Below, one piece after another: positions 1 to 10,601 of a stretch of 64,000 nt of DNA. The notes under the pieces were generated by a model. It made no database searches. It was not told where the DNA came from and was given only the letters and a program-made list of their open reading frames with translations. The number at the start of each line of letters is the position of its first letter. The first letter of the stretch is position 1. The stretch lies in assembly GCA_964019695.1 (NCBI GenBank), contig OZ026525.1:65070253-65134252 (forward strand). The letters are read 5' to 3'. Both the position numbers and the translations under genes were made by a program. This stretch comes from Loripinus fragilis (Eukaryota > Mollusca > Bivalvia > Lucinida > Lucinidae).

Positions 1-177
1 CTTAGGCCAGGTACTAGTAACTCCCTTTATGTTCTACCTATTTTAGTAAAAGAAGATTTAAAAACTTTAGGCTCACCTGAACATGAAGTGCCCAAAGGTC
101 AGCTTTTGTGATCATCCCTCGCCCTGCTGTCGGCATGCATCATCGTTTTTCTCTGACAAAAATTCTCCAAAGACTTT

Positions 178-447
178 TCCTGAATTTAAAATAATTTCAT
201 ACAAATAGTCCTCATAAGGCAAAATTGCACAAATGGTTGTGCTCTGCTGAAAAAATAGCCACAAGAGCTAAAATAGAAGACCCTCCCAACTACAGGTCCA
301 AATTGAAAATAATTTCACATAAATGGCCCCAAAAATGCACTTTATCAAAATTACATGTTCAAATTTATTTGATCAAATTTGCACCAAGAGTTGAAATAGA
401 AAATCACTCCTGAAGCACAGGTCCAATTCAAAATAAATTCATCAAAG
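178..447. repeat. degenerate tandem repeat, unit about 115-125 bases
   Basis: The phrase AAAATAATTTCA with a following AAATGGCCC-like segment recurs near 188, 304 and 430, each time after a CAGGTCCAA-like lead-in. This gives a little over two diverged copies. The preceding bases (1-177) are AT-rich and show no gene. Confidence 0.45.
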
Positions 448-538
448 TTTTTATGTCCCTGCCATGACAATGGCCCGGGCATTAAGTGTTATCCCTGTCC
501 ATACATCCGTCTGTCCATATAACACCCAACGACGTTCG

Positions 539-1015
539 CTCGAATTTCTTTGACCAGAATTTTATGAAACTTGGTCACATTTCTTAGTACCATATTAATG
601 TCTTCTTCAAGTTCGATAATGGTCCATATTGCACCGTGCCTTCAGGAGTTAAGTCCTTTAGTTAAAGGAAATTCGCCATTTGAAACGATGTCCACTCCAA
701 ATCGAATACTATAGATCAGAATTTTAAGAAACTTGGTAACATTGTTTAGTACCATAATGTCTTCATCAAGTTCGATAATGGTTGATATCGCACCATGCCT
801 TCAGGAGTTATGACCCTTTGCTTATGAAAATTCAACATTTGAAACGATGTCCGCTCTCTAAGTCAAAAACTTTTGATCATATGTTTTAGGAAATTTGGTC
901 ACATTGTTTAGTACTATATTGTCTTCTTCAAGTTAAATAATGATGGATATCGCATCATGCTTTCAGGAGTTATGGCCCTTTGTTTATGAAAAATCCTCGT
1001 TTTAAAGGTTCTTCT
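539..1015. repeat. tandem repeat, three copies of about 155 bases
   Basis: Three successive units each contain, in order, AAACTTGGTCACATT, TTAGTACCATA, TGTCTTCTTCAAGTT, ATAATGG..GATAT.GCACCATG, CTTCAGGAGTTA and CATTTGAAACGATGTCC. Units begin near 539, 700 and 855. No frame is conserved across the units, so it is read as non-coding repeat. This phrase set resembles a dispersed invertebrate repeat (recollection, not searched). Confidence 0.7.
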
Positions 1016-1150
1016 CAGATGAAAAAAGAGCGAGAGAGCCAAAATAAGAGTTCATTTTCAATCATATCAAAATTTACTATGGTTAGCGATCCAGGGCGTC
1101 CTGATTTTGTTGTTATATTACGTTTTCTCATCATGCCCACATCCTTGATA

Positions 1151-1539
1151 CAGGGTTCCCACAAGCTCTGGAAATTATGGAAAACCTGAAAAATCACGAA
1201 AAAAAGTTCCCTGCATGGAAAAATCATGGAATTTAAAAAACCTAAATAATCATGGAGAAATCATGGATTTATTTTATAATTTGACCAAACCACCAGTAGC
1301 CTGAAACTAGCTGTCAGACACACTGACAGCAAATTTTCTGGCTACTGGTGGTTTCTATTTTTTTGTTCAAAATGCATGCATGGACTGCAAGCATTCTTAT
1401 TTAAATGCATCACTTTTGCTGCATTCTACATTTATGCTCAACATGGTGAAGGTGCCCCTAAAAGGACAGGTTTCAGTTCATGCTATAAATAGTCATGAAA
1501 AAATCATGGAATTGTGATGTTGAATTTGTGTGGGAACCC
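1151..1539. mobile_element. hAT-like non-autonomous DNA element (MITE)
   Basis: The ends are inverted: CAGGGTTCCCACA at the left and TGTGGGAACCCT at the right. The flanking octamers CCTTGATA (1143-1150) and TATTGATA (1540-1547) match at 6 of 8 positions, like a decayed 8-base target duplication. Short sub-terminal ATCATGGA motifs recur near both ends. The size of about 390 bases and the absence of a transposase frame indicate a non-autonomous copy. The superfamily call rests on end sequence and duplication length. Confidence 0.6.
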
Positions 1540-1742
1540 TATTGATAGTGGAGCAGGAAGTGTCCAATTTTTACAACTATTGTGCACTTTTGGATACAAG
1601 TATGACACTTTCAGCATGTGTTCTTCAAATCTTCCTTGTTTTGAAATCGATTCTAGCCAGCGCGATTTTTTTCCATTTACAAGATGGCCACCTTGATTTT
1701 CAAGATGGCCGTCAAACTGATCATAAATTAACATATAAAAGC

Positions 1743-1934
1743 TTTTGTTTGATTTTATTCTTTAAATCTCATCCACAATCTTTTAGTTAAACAGGGACAG
1801 GTCTTCCTGGGTTGAACCAGTACTAAGCTAGGATAAATGTGTCTTGCTCCAGGACCACAAATCAGTGACGCCGTTGAGGCTCGAACCCGTGGCCCCTCGG
1901 TCTCGAGTCAAGCACTCTACCACTGGGGTCCCTA
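1743..1934 (-). mobile_element. tRNA-derived SINE (family A), minus orientation
   Basis: On the minus strand it starts with a degenerate tRNA-like head containing a TGGTAGAGTGCTTGACTCGAG A-box region and a GGGTTCGAGCC-type B box. A body follows with TAGCTTAGTACTGGTTCAACCC, ending in a T-rich tail when read on plus. Imperfect flanking repeats ACATATAAAAGC (1731-1742) and ACAGATAAAGC (1935-1945) look like a target-site duplication. Same family as the copies at 21071, 22580, 29422 and, more diverged, 40812. Confidence 0.75.
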
Positions 1935-1945
1935 ACAGATAAAGC

Positions 1946-2935
1946 TAATATCATCACTTTAAATTTGAAATGAGTTTTTTTGCACTACGAAGGCACATTG
2001 GTTTTTAACACTGCTGTGAGACTCAGCATGGGTCCAATAAAAGCTGTAAAACTGCTTTTATGAAATCAAAATACCTTGATAATCTCTTATTAAAAATCTT
2101 TGAAAAATAAGAATAATTTCAACAAATATTTTGCATAAGCAGTGCCTACAGTATCCCTAATGCTGTTTGAATCACCTAATAAAATCCAAACAGCTGTACC
2201 GAAATAAACAGGTTATGCCAGCATGGGATAGCTGAGCCAATGAAAACGGGGTCATGTTCTGAATGGCGTACAGATTGCACAGGAGGTAGTTCCATTGGAT
2301 GAACGATCAGGCCGGGCATAGACATTATCATATCAAAAGTTTGAACCTAGTTGGATCCCACACACTAAAGTACAACCCAATTTTTATCAAATCTAATCAG
2401 GTGGTAAAAAGATAGTCCCTTGGCCTGCTTGAATGTTAGCAGAAAAAATTGCACAGAAGTAACAGGTTACCTCATACACTCAATCATAATGTCTGTAGAC
2501 ATACTGTTGTCTGGATCATCAGTCACAGGTTGACAGACAGACTGGAATAAATGTTGATTGTGTCAGGAAGACAAAAAAGAGAACTTAATCCCATCATCAA
2601 AGTCCTACTTAATCCCATCATTAAAGTCCTACAAACGGAAGGAAGCTGGTAATAAAACAGTAACTAATTGCCCGTTGTTTCACGTGCTATCAATACCAAT
2701 CGACATAAACAATAAACAATGCTAAATACCATAACACATGCGGACTTATGTTTAACAACAGTAAGCTGGAACGTGCTCAGAAGCGACGTTGATTTCGGAG
2801 AAGTGATGCGCCTGAAGCAGGTTCAAGTAAGTTTACACGTCGTTCTGTTGATACAGTGCCAGATATAAAGGGCGTTTGCCTTTTCTGACAGAAACGCTAT
2901 GACAAACAATTTATACAAAATACTTACTGATTAGT
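1946..2935. other. intergenic, no gene seen; short 26-base duplication
   Basis: No supported coding region. At 2583-2633 the 26-base phrase CTTAATCCCATCA.CAAAGTCCTA occurs twice in tandem. The rest is AT-rich unique-looking sequence. Confidence 0.5.
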
Positions 2936-2939
2936 TATT

Positions 2940-4075
2940 ATAAGTAATTAGAAGATAAAAAGCTAATTGCCAAATTGAGTGACGGTGACATTGTTGCTCA
3001 AGAAGCAAAATATTTCAACTGCCTTACTACAGAGAGAAAGAACAAGATGAACAGGAACGACATGCAAACAGTCGAGCATTTGCAGAACTTGTTACATGTA
3101 TCTTAGAATCTCAGAGAAGCCATCAATGTGAGAGATTCTTTAAGCTGGCAGATCTGAATGATTTGATGACAAAGAGGCTATCTCAGCTAGGCTCATCAGC
3201 ATCTGAATTACTCGATTTAAAGAAGAGCGTCTTGATCGCTTACCAGGATTACAAGCACATAAAAAAGGAAGGAATGTTTTTTCTAATTTTCGGAGAGGAT
3301 GTTGGACCAGCATTGTTAAAAGCTAGTACGATTACAGGCCATTGCATATTTCAAATGCTGCAAATATAGTAAAACGTGATATTCTTGAAAGGAATATGAA
3401 GTTTGAAGGTTTATTTGAGGAGAACTGCATGGAAACATCTGTGTTACAATCACTAATTGAACTTGTAAGTATGATAGAACATAGCCAGGACATAAAATCC
3501 CAATAGGAAACGAGACAACCAAATCCGACCTCGGAATTTCACAACTTTTTCACTTCAACTGTCATTAGAGTCCAAAGAAAAGGAACACTATGTTGGAACA
3601 CTCTAAAAGTCGTGAAACACCATTTGTCATTTACGTTGGTTTGCTTTCGTTTGCAAAATCAAGGAAGTGTCAATTAATTGACATATTACAACAATATGGT
3701 ATTTGCATATCCTACGACAAGATTTCTTGAAATTTTCTTCACAGATGGCCGAAGCCCTTGTAGAACCTTATCTAGAGGATGGGTTAGTTTGTCCATCTGT
3801 TTCAAAAGGGACTGTTGACTACCTGGCTATCGACACTATTGATCGCAATCCTTCAAGAACAGCATAGTCACCTTTTTATGGCACAAACATTTTCAATATT
3901 TCAACACCCAATCAATAATAACTTTGGAGAGCAACGTGAAATACTACAGATACCAGAAAGACAATGCACAAAGAATGTGCAACCTTTAATGTTAATTCAC
4001 AACTTCTTCCAAAATGCCAGAACTTGCTGCCATTGATACCAGACACTTTATACCGAGGATTAAACATTGAATCTT
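2940..4075 (+). pseudogene. 5' half of a broken multicopy ORF family copy
   Basis: Conceptual translation on plus gives protein-like segments in shifting frames: KLSDGDIVAQEAKYF near 2965-3015, FKLADLNDLMTKRLSQLG near 3138-3195, IFGEDVGPALLKAS near 3285-3325, NIVKRDILERNMKFEG near 3365-3405, SMIEHSQDIKSQ near 3470-3505, RETPFVIYVGLLSFAKSRK near 3615-3668, and VEPYLEDGLVCPS plus IDRNPSRTA near 3758-3866. At least three frame changes or stops separate these segments, so the copy is dead. From memory the order and motifs match a long uncharacterised ORF family repeated in cnidarian and mollusc genomes, probably carried by an unclassified mobile element. I cannot assign a function. The match continues at 5159, after an inserted block. 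Confidence 0.6.
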
Positions 4076-5158
4076 AATGTATTAATCATGTCAGTATCAC
4101 TGAAACAGCGGAGAGGGTGTAACACCAATTATAAGGTCTACATACCATGCATCCAAAAATTGAGGTTTGGACTTGCCTCCTAATATATCAGCTTTATTGC
4201 CCCTTCTGTCAGAACAAAGTAAGTAAGGGTGATCATAATCAGGAATCGATACAATTAAGTATAACACCTGACCTAGGATACCAATGGGAAAGTGACAAAC
4301 TCACAGTTAGACACCACAAACGAGAGCTTAGAGGCCAGCCCTTTTCCAGCAGGTGACCACAAGGCACATATAAACAGTGGTTAGGTGAACTGACCGTCCC
4401 GCAATGACCATAGCTGTTGACTTGGGACGTAAAGCAACAAAACAAACAAACAAACAAACAAACAAACATATAAACAGACGCGAACAAAGGCATAGCAAAC
4501 ACAAGCCAAAAAAAACATAAATGATCCACAAAAGAAGTACGGCCTTGGAACCGTCAGTAAAATATTTTACTGGAGGGCTTATACCGGTTTCGCCGCGCCA
4601 ACTTCGCCCTTAATTCAGATGTGGATTAAGACACATAGATATTTGGTTTGCATGAAAGACCCCTAACTTATCAATGCATCATCTCCTAGAACATATAAAT
4701 CAAGATATATCAAGAAGATAAAGCAAAGATAAGGACTCAACAGTAAATGAAACTGAATACGGGAGCAAAAGAAATCCAAAAGGTAAACCCCGGTGGGCCA
4801 GACAAACAGCCAAAGCATCAGGCCCCTACCATCTCATCAATAGATAAGTCTTTAAGTCTGAACCGTCATAGAGACTGAAGTCTGACCAACCTGCGTGCAA
4901 TTAAAGAGGAAAGCAAAGTTGCCAACCGTGATTGGGTTGACCACCAAGCCTGCAGTCTGCTGCAATACATTAATGTTATAGCCAATCTTTTTATAATGGG
5001 AAATTATTTTAATGAACTGCGCCGAAAAATTATTAGAGCCAGCTATCTTCTTCAATTTATACACCAAGTCACTATAGAATTCAGGTTCTGAGTCCTTGGC
5101 GCAAGAGAGATTTAAGTCCAACTTGGAATTTAGATATCAGATCATAGTATCATCAAAG
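4076..5158. mobile_element. repeat block interrupting the ORF-family pseudogene
   Basis: This block separates two parts of one pseudogene. From about 4245 to 4765 it is a diverged duplicate of 58172-58565, sharing CACCTGACC.AGGAT, GGGAAAGTGACAA, ACTGGAGGGCTTA.ACCGG, AATTCAGATGTGGAT and CATGAAAGACCCCTAACTT. A minus-strand open stretch at 4852-5121 encodes an 89-residue fragment with the look of real coding (KKIGYNINVLQQTAGL and VNPITVGNFAFLFNCT). It may be a remnant of an element protein. Class unknown. A SINE fragment is nested inside at 4378-4465. Confidence 0.5.
4378..4465 (+). mobile_element. 5'-truncated SINE nested in the repeat, 12-base TSD
   Basis: The insert starts TGGTTAGGTGAACTGACC, carries GACCATAGCTGTTGACTTGG and GGGACGTAAAGC, and ends in a (CAAA)n tail. 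It is bounded by a perfect 12-base duplication ACATATAAACAG at 4366-4377 and 4466-4477. The related repeat near 58290 reads GGCAACAATAAACAGACGCG with no insert, which shows the empty site. The same 3' portion recurs near 42032. Confidence 0.8.
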
Positions 5159-6110
5159 CCCACTCAGTCGCTACCATGAAGCATGCAATGCAAAAAGTCA
5201 AACAGCCAACATCAGACTTGAGACTAGACCAAGTTCCTGTTGTCACTGTCGACCATTCTTTGTTTGCTGTTGCCAAACAAATTGAGGGGCAGTGGCTGAA
5301 AACTTTTGGAGAAGATAAATTCGTAGTGATTTAGGTGGTCTTCATATTATTAAAATGGCTGCATTTAAGACCATTTGGAATTTGTTGAAAGAAAGTAGGT
5401 GGATAGCAGTTTTGACAGAGGCCCGGATTGCATCCTCAGTATCAAGTGTCACAAAAACAAGGCTTGACCAACAGGTGACAGCTTGCGTGCTTTACAATTT
5501 GCTTCAATGAGCATACGATCAATATAAAGATGATAATTCTTCTGCACCAGATGCAATGTATTGAGGAGTTTGAAAATTGGCATACGAAAAGGAAAACTCT
5601 CATCCTCAGTTTCAGTTTTGGAGCCAGGCTTTAACAATTTAAATATTGGTACTAGAGTTTGTACGCTCTATACAGGAAAAGAACTTATGAGCTGTTTAGT
5701 GAGTCTTTGTCAGAACTTGCCCCTTACTTCTTTGCACTAGATCACACGCACTATGCCTTATTGCAGTCTGTATTCATCTTGATGACAAGGCCAGGATTGA
5801 AACAGGGCATCTACTCATGGCACAGGAATTTAAGAATGACCACTTTGCCGTGCACAAAACGGAGACAAGAATTTCTACCATCGCTATTGACCAGGCACAT
5901 GAACAAAACAACAAAGTCATAAAAGAAAATGGCGGGACAATAGGTCTAACCGAGCACCCTTCTGCTTTAAGAAGATGGATGGTGGCAGGTCCTGAGATAA
6001 CCCGCATATTGGAACAATAGGACGACAACTATGGTGAGGTGAGAATGTTTCTCATGCCTTCTACCAAAATTGCACAAAAGGTTTCGCTCTGTGAAACAAA
6101 GTGGTTGCCA
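5159..6110 (+). pseudogene. 3' half of the broken multicopy ORF family copy
   Basis: Plus-strand translation continues the family: AHSVATMKHAMQKVKQ near 5161-5210, VPVVTVDHSLFAVAKQI near 5233-5283, GEDKFVVI near 5308-5333, GGLHIIKMAAFKT near 5335-5375, FQFWSQ near 5605, ELAPYFFALDHTHYAL near 5713-5760, and IAIDQAHEQNNKVIKENGG followed by EHPSALRRWMVAGPE near 5881-5995. Frame changes and stops (for example just before GGLHI) break it. The motif order and its continuation from 4075 show that one ancestral ORF was interrupted. The motifs are recalled from uncharacterised multicopy invertebrate proteins; no biochemical role is known to me. Confidence 0.6.
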
Positions 6111-6194
6111 GAGCTGTAGATAAGAAATATCTTACAACGACCTCTAGCGCTCTTTCTGAACCACTATTTAGGGGATAACTGTATTAAAATTTTA

Positions 6195-6308
6195 ATTTGG
6201 GAAGGTATATCGTCGGATATACTTCTGAAATTTAGTTTTACAGTGACGCGCAAGTGGAGCCGTAAAACGTGATTTTGACTGTGTATCCGACAATATACCT
6301 CCCCAAAT
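6195..6308. repeat. imperfect foldback repeat
   Basis: The left arm has ATTTGGGAAGGTATATCG and the right arm is close to its reverse complement (CGACAATATACCTCCCCAAAT). Arms of about 28 bases enclose a 58-base loop. Probably a small MITE; family unknown. Confidence 0.5.
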
Positions 6309-6654
6309 AAATTTTTTGAACATTTTTATTCCCATTCTAATGCATTTCTACACTTTTCTCTCAAATTGAAGCGTTGCAAGCCGCATAAAGCCGCATGTCA
6401 TCCAACGCATTGTGACGTAATAAATGATGTCAAACTAATTCCGCAAATTCTTGACGTTATCCAATCAGACGTCGCGTTACAAAAGCAAGTGCATTAGAAT
6501 CAGCATTTATTTTTTTTATGTGAGCCTCAACACGAGAAATTATTACTGTCGGCTTGCATTTCAACAACAAAGGCGCAGACCATCGACGGCCCGTCAGCGA
6601 TACGCCTTTCAAAGGCGGGCTGGTGGTCAACTGGTGTGGGCTAGGTGGGTAGAG

Positions 6655-6708
6655 CCGGTAAAGTTTCAAATTGAGTTGAGAGCTTTACCACTGAACCACT
6701 GCGCTCCT
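6655..6708 (-). mobile_element. SINE head remnant
   Basis: On minus it reads GAGGAGCGCAGTGGTTCAGTGGTAAAG, the start of the family A SINE head. The body is not recognisable. It is read as a fragment. Confidence 0.4.
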
Positions 6709-6737
6709 CATCTTAATTATATACTGTAGAATCTTGT

Positions 6738-8173
6738 AAAGGATCATTGACGGTTTGGGCCTTTTACGCCTATTTTTCAGATTCCCAGAACGCTGTTGTT
6801 GAGCTTCTAGTGTGGTGCATGTAGTACCAGTGCAATAGGTGAATCCAACGGCAAGATCCAGCTAGCAAAATACTTTCAAAATTCCTACGCACTCTAGAGT
6901 TATGGCGGGTAGAAAGGGGAGGGGCCTGAAATTTCATGAAAATAAAAAGTGCTTTAAAAAGTGATCTCTGTACGTTTTTTTTTTATTTATTTGGTAGGCA
7001 TGGTGATATCTATTGAACATACCATATGCAGTGTATCAACGAATCACGATAATTGATGAAATTGTTATAAAAACAAACTATGTTTTGCAATGAAATGATT
7101 TTGGAGAGATAATTTAGAAGTTACCTGTACATTTTTGATTACATGTACCGTAAATAATACAAAACTATAAGCTCAACAAAAGAAATAAATATTTTTGAAG
7201 GAATGAAAGTGTCCCATTTAGCATTGGAAAGTAAAACTGATTCTAACTAGATCCTTTGAATATTACTTTTGCTTTGTTTAAAGGGCATAGCATGTTAAAT
7301 GTATTAAAAGTGTCCGAATATTTATGGTATACATATACATGTATATCCCTATATGAGACTAAAGTACTTACCTGTTATAGCTCTTTGCATGCATGTGGAT
7401 AATTTTGTCGCCTGCCAATAGCCTTTTGCAAACAGTTTGAACCCAGATGAAGACCAACAGAATGTTAGTCTTGATCTGGATCCAAACTGTTTGAAACTTC
7501 AATGGTGGTCCTAGGTGGGTTTTTTTTTAAAAAACAAAAACAAAAAACAAACTTAATTTTGAAGAAAGTCAGCAGACGAAAATAAAAACATGAACAATTC
7601 CCTAGCATGCAAATAGATAAGTACAGGACGTTTGCAAAAGAATGTGTCATTTAATAACAGTGAGATTTTTTCTTATGAAAAATGAATAAAACTTTGCTAA
7701 TTCTACTTTAAATCTTTAAGTACTTTATATTGAACTAGCATAGAATATATAGAAATTTAGGAGGTTGGTTCATTACTTCATTACTGTCATTAATTTCTTA
7801 TTTGGTAGAAAAGGCATTTTACGGGCTTAGGCCCTGGGTTTTTTGGCTGCTGAATATCTCCCCCCTGTGCCAGCAAGCCACTTCCATACCATGTGTAAAA
7901 TATGGTAACACATATACATGCTAAAGCTTTTGATTGCACATGGGGGATGTTATTTCAAAAAAAAGTTTTCGGATTTCTATATATTATAATGTAAAACTGA
8001 TTGTTCTACCCCAAATTTTACATCTTTGAAGCATTTAATATCAAAAACGGATTTCACAGCCATAAAGTACTCATGTCAGGGTAGCTTCAAGGTGAAGAAA
8101 GGGACGATTGACAAACTTTTATTTTTACTGAAAACCATAGGCATTCACCCAAAGCAAGTGTCAATGATCCTTT
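6738..8173. mobile_element. possible 1.4 kb DNA element with 14-base inverted ends
   Basis: AAAGGATCATTGAC at 6738-6751 is the exact reverse complement of GTCAATGATCCTTT at 8160-8173. The right end runs into TTTAAG and the left flank is TTGT, so a TTAA-type target is possible but not proven. The interior has no transposase frame, is AT-rich and includes the CAAACAG palindrome at 7427. Two short arms alone could be coincidence. Confidence 0.35.
7427..7496. repeat. CAAACAGTTTG-type palindrome (dispersed MITE core)
   Basis: GCAAACAGTTTGAACCCAGAT faces ATCTGGATCCAAACTGTTTG around a short centre. The same core occurs near 29806, 30410, 33820, 42852, 59871 and 60018, often next to a CGTCTGCTGA motif. 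Confidence 0.65.
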
Positions 8174-8280
8174 AAGTCCAAGGGGAAAACCCGTTTTATT
8201 CAAACTATCAGTGTTTCCAATTGTAGGGAGGTGGGCATAAGCTATTATACCCCAAAAATGATATTTTTGTCATCATTTTC

Positions 8281-8353
8281 TAATAAACATATGTTTTGAG
8301 TGCATAAAAGAGCCCGAGACGTTTCTTTTATGCACCCAAAACATGTGTTATTA
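8281..8353. repeat. ATATGT-type hairpin MITE (diverged member)
   Basis: TAATAAACATATGTTTTGAG and TGCATAAAAGA are mirrored by TCTTTTATGCACCCAAAACATGTGTTATTA. The stem is about 30 bases with a 12-base loop. It is related in layout to the hairpins near 15381 and 42318. Confidence 0.6.
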
Positions 8354-8733
8354 TAGTCAGTAAATAACATAGATCATGAAATAGCATTGGTCATATTTAT
8401 TTCAAATTAGCGAGTGTTTCGAAATTTTGGGGTTTTACTGAATAAAGCTTAACAGATTGAGTGAGTTAATGAGATATTGGTACTTTCTCTACATCGAGCA
8501 ACCCACTATATAGCTGTACACGCATGTTTAATGAAGGGGTTGGCATATACGCATATACTAGAATATGAGTTTGATCGAGCAGCACATTAAATAGCTGGGC
8601 ACAATTTCATGGACTGGCTTTATCATTTTCGGTTAAATGAGTTAACCCCTTTTAATTTGCAAATTTATTCGATATTCTGTATTCTGTTTGGTTAAATAGC
8701 TTTAAGTTTTCATTTTGCTTGAAAATAAGAAAT

Positions 8734-8739
8734 TTTATT
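8734..8739 (-). terminator. candidate polyadenylation signal of the 9112-39017 gene
   Basis: TTTATT on plus is AATAAA on minus, about 370 bases beyond the stop codon at 9112. No transcript evidence; one of several possible signals in AT-rich DNA. Confidence 0.3.
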
Positions 8740-9111
8740 CAGAAATACGCCCTATTCTCTATTTTGCAATAATCACAGGCACTTCGAGTTATCGAAATAT
8801 GATTTGACCATTGTAAAATGGTTTATGGCAAGGGTGGAAGTTTTCAATGTTTTCTTAATAATTAAGGATTTTAGCGTAACTTTCCATAGAAAGTTAAGTC
8901 AGCATCAAAGTCCTGAATTATGCAGAATATAGCTAATCTGAATTATGTTCATTGCATTAAACTGGAAATGATTTGCATTTTCTTGCCACAATGCAAATGT
9001 TAATATTTGATTTCTAAAGATTAGGATTTTCCAAAAAAAAAAGAGTTTTCAACCATGTCTTAGACCCTGTATCGGGTCCGAGCCCATGTTTATGCATCTT
9101 GTCTGACGAGA

Positions 9112-10006
9112 TTACATGTTACCAGTCAGGGTTGCAACACGCCTATTCTTGTCCTTATGAAATTGATAGAAGACACTCAGCTCCTCCGCTTTAAAAGTCC
9201 TCCCTCTAATTCCAAGATGGTTTACATTTACAGATATAAGGCGGTCTTTTTTCTTGTCGTAGTTATTTCTGGTTTCCACTCCTGTCCGATATTGAGGAAC
9301 TACTTTTTCTTCTCTCCCTCTTCCTCTATCTTTGTGTAGCTCAGTCACTCGTTCACATGGTTTAAACTTTTGACCATATATTTGATGCGGAGCATCTTTC
9401 GATTGTTGTTGTAAATTTCGTGGGTGTGGTTGGGTGACATGATACGAAGTAGGCTTCCCGCCACTTTTGATTCTTCCCTGTTGAATTGGCGAGGGCGTGA
9501 CGGTACTTCCAACATACAACATACCTGGTACCGTACTGTCTCTACCATGAAATGTTGATGATCTTTGTAAACTGGATTTCCTCTCACTACTCCAGCGACT
9601 TTCTGGAGGGGCAAACTGCTCGGGAGTGCCGGGTTTTACAAACTCTGCGCTTCCCAATCTGAGCGGTGTGACACCGCGTCTCTGATTAGAAACCGGAAAT
9701 AAATAGTCACCCGTGATAGGAATACGATTTCCGTTTCGGCGGGCTTTTGCGGCGTCATATGCTAATTGTAAACACTGTTCTGGCAAAGGTGGCGTCATAA
9801 GATTCAGATACTGATTAATTGTGGCATAATTCTGCTGATACTGGTCAAAGTTATCAGCTTGCAAGAGGTCGGGGACAGAACACTCTCTAACAGGGGCAAG
9901 ATTAAGGGTCTTTCCGCGGTCCTTCATTGACAGGGTTTTATCACTGTTTGGATCTTCAACGCTTTCGTCGTCTGACTTTTTACCATTTCGATCACTTGAA
10001 GAAGAG
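9112..10006 (-). CDS. terminal coding exon of a 687-residue unrecognised protein
   Basis: The minus-strand exon starts directly after a strong acceptor (a TTTCTTTCTTATTTCAG tract ending at 10007) and ends at a stop at 9112. The open frame runs on upstream to 10047, but those 13 codons lie in the intron and reach into a MITE, so the longest-ORF start is not used. The exon begins with the third base of a split codon, which matches the phase of the 12228 donor. It encodes about 298 residues that are hydrophilic and rich in S, R, Q and P. Notable stretches are a serine run at the start, NFDQYQQNYATINQYLNLM, LPEQCLQLAYDAAKARRNG, and a basic region ending near the C-terminus. No signal peptide, membrane segment or known domain was recognised. 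It is not repeat-derived, and its composition differs from the surrounding AT-rich repeats. The protein is probably intracellular; function unknown. Confidence 0.65.
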
Positions 10007-10029
10007 CTGAAATAAGAAAGAAACAGCGT

Positions 10030-10249
10030 TACTGTCGTGCCAACCAAGAGTGTCAGTGACGCAATACTTTGTTTATAATTGCTAAGTAAAACACTAACTT
10101 GTACACTTCACTTGAGTTAACGCTAATCGATAGATCACTTCTCCTATCCTTAGGATAGGATTAATACACAAGTGATCTATCGAATAGTCCTTGATAACTT
10201 TCTTAACAAAACATGAAGTCACTGTCACTCTTGGCTGGCAGGACAGCAG
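10030..10249. mobile_element. TA-flanked MITE, family T, copy 1
   Basis: The left end TACTGTCGTGCCAACCAAGA and right end CTTGGCTGGCAGGACAG are inverted copies. Inner conserved parts are CAGTGACG, TTTTGTTTA, and a central foldback GATAGATCACTT...AAGTGATCTATC. The arms are near-identical across four loci (10030, 13969, 16167, 25814). The right terminal TA is mutated here. It sits 23 bases upstream of the terminal exon acceptor. Confidence 0.8.
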
Positions 10250-10391
10250 ATGACCATTATATTGTAAACAAAGTATCATGTTGGAGACATTAGAATTTTC
10301 AAATGGCGGCCAATCTTAAAGTTTAATTGCGAAAAAAACCTGACGATGGTTCGTTGAAACGGTGATAAATCGATTTGGCAATGAAGCATGG

Positions 10392-10601
10392 TACTGTAAA
10401 ACCTGTGTAAAAACGACCACTCGCAGAAAGACCACAGATTGGTTTTCAAGACCAATTATCGCTAAATGCAGGTCAAAAGTATTGCAGAATGTTCCAAGGG
10501 GAGCATTCTGCAATACTTCCGACCTTCATTAAGATATCATTTGTCATTAAGATCTTTGTTTTGACTATTTTGAGTGGCTGTTTTACACAGGTTTTACTGT
10601 A
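10392..10601. mobile_element. mariner/pogo-like MITE with TACTGTAAAACC ends
   Basis: TACTGTAAAACCTGTGTAAAA and GGTTTTACTGTA form terminal inverted repeats, with GAGTGGCTGTTTTACACAGG inside the right arm. An internal palindrome GTATTGCAGAATG...CATTCTGCAATAC lies at 10478-10517. TA at both tips fits a TA target. Confidence 0.7.

Noticed and set aside
6738..8173. Firm call of an autonomous DNA transposon
   Set aside because: Only 14-base inverted ends support it and no transposase remains; kept as a low-confidence element.
10007..10047. Upstream extension of the terminal exon to an ATG at 10047
   Set aside because: It crosses a strong splice acceptor and runs into a MITE; the exon start at 10006 matches the phase of the upstream donor.
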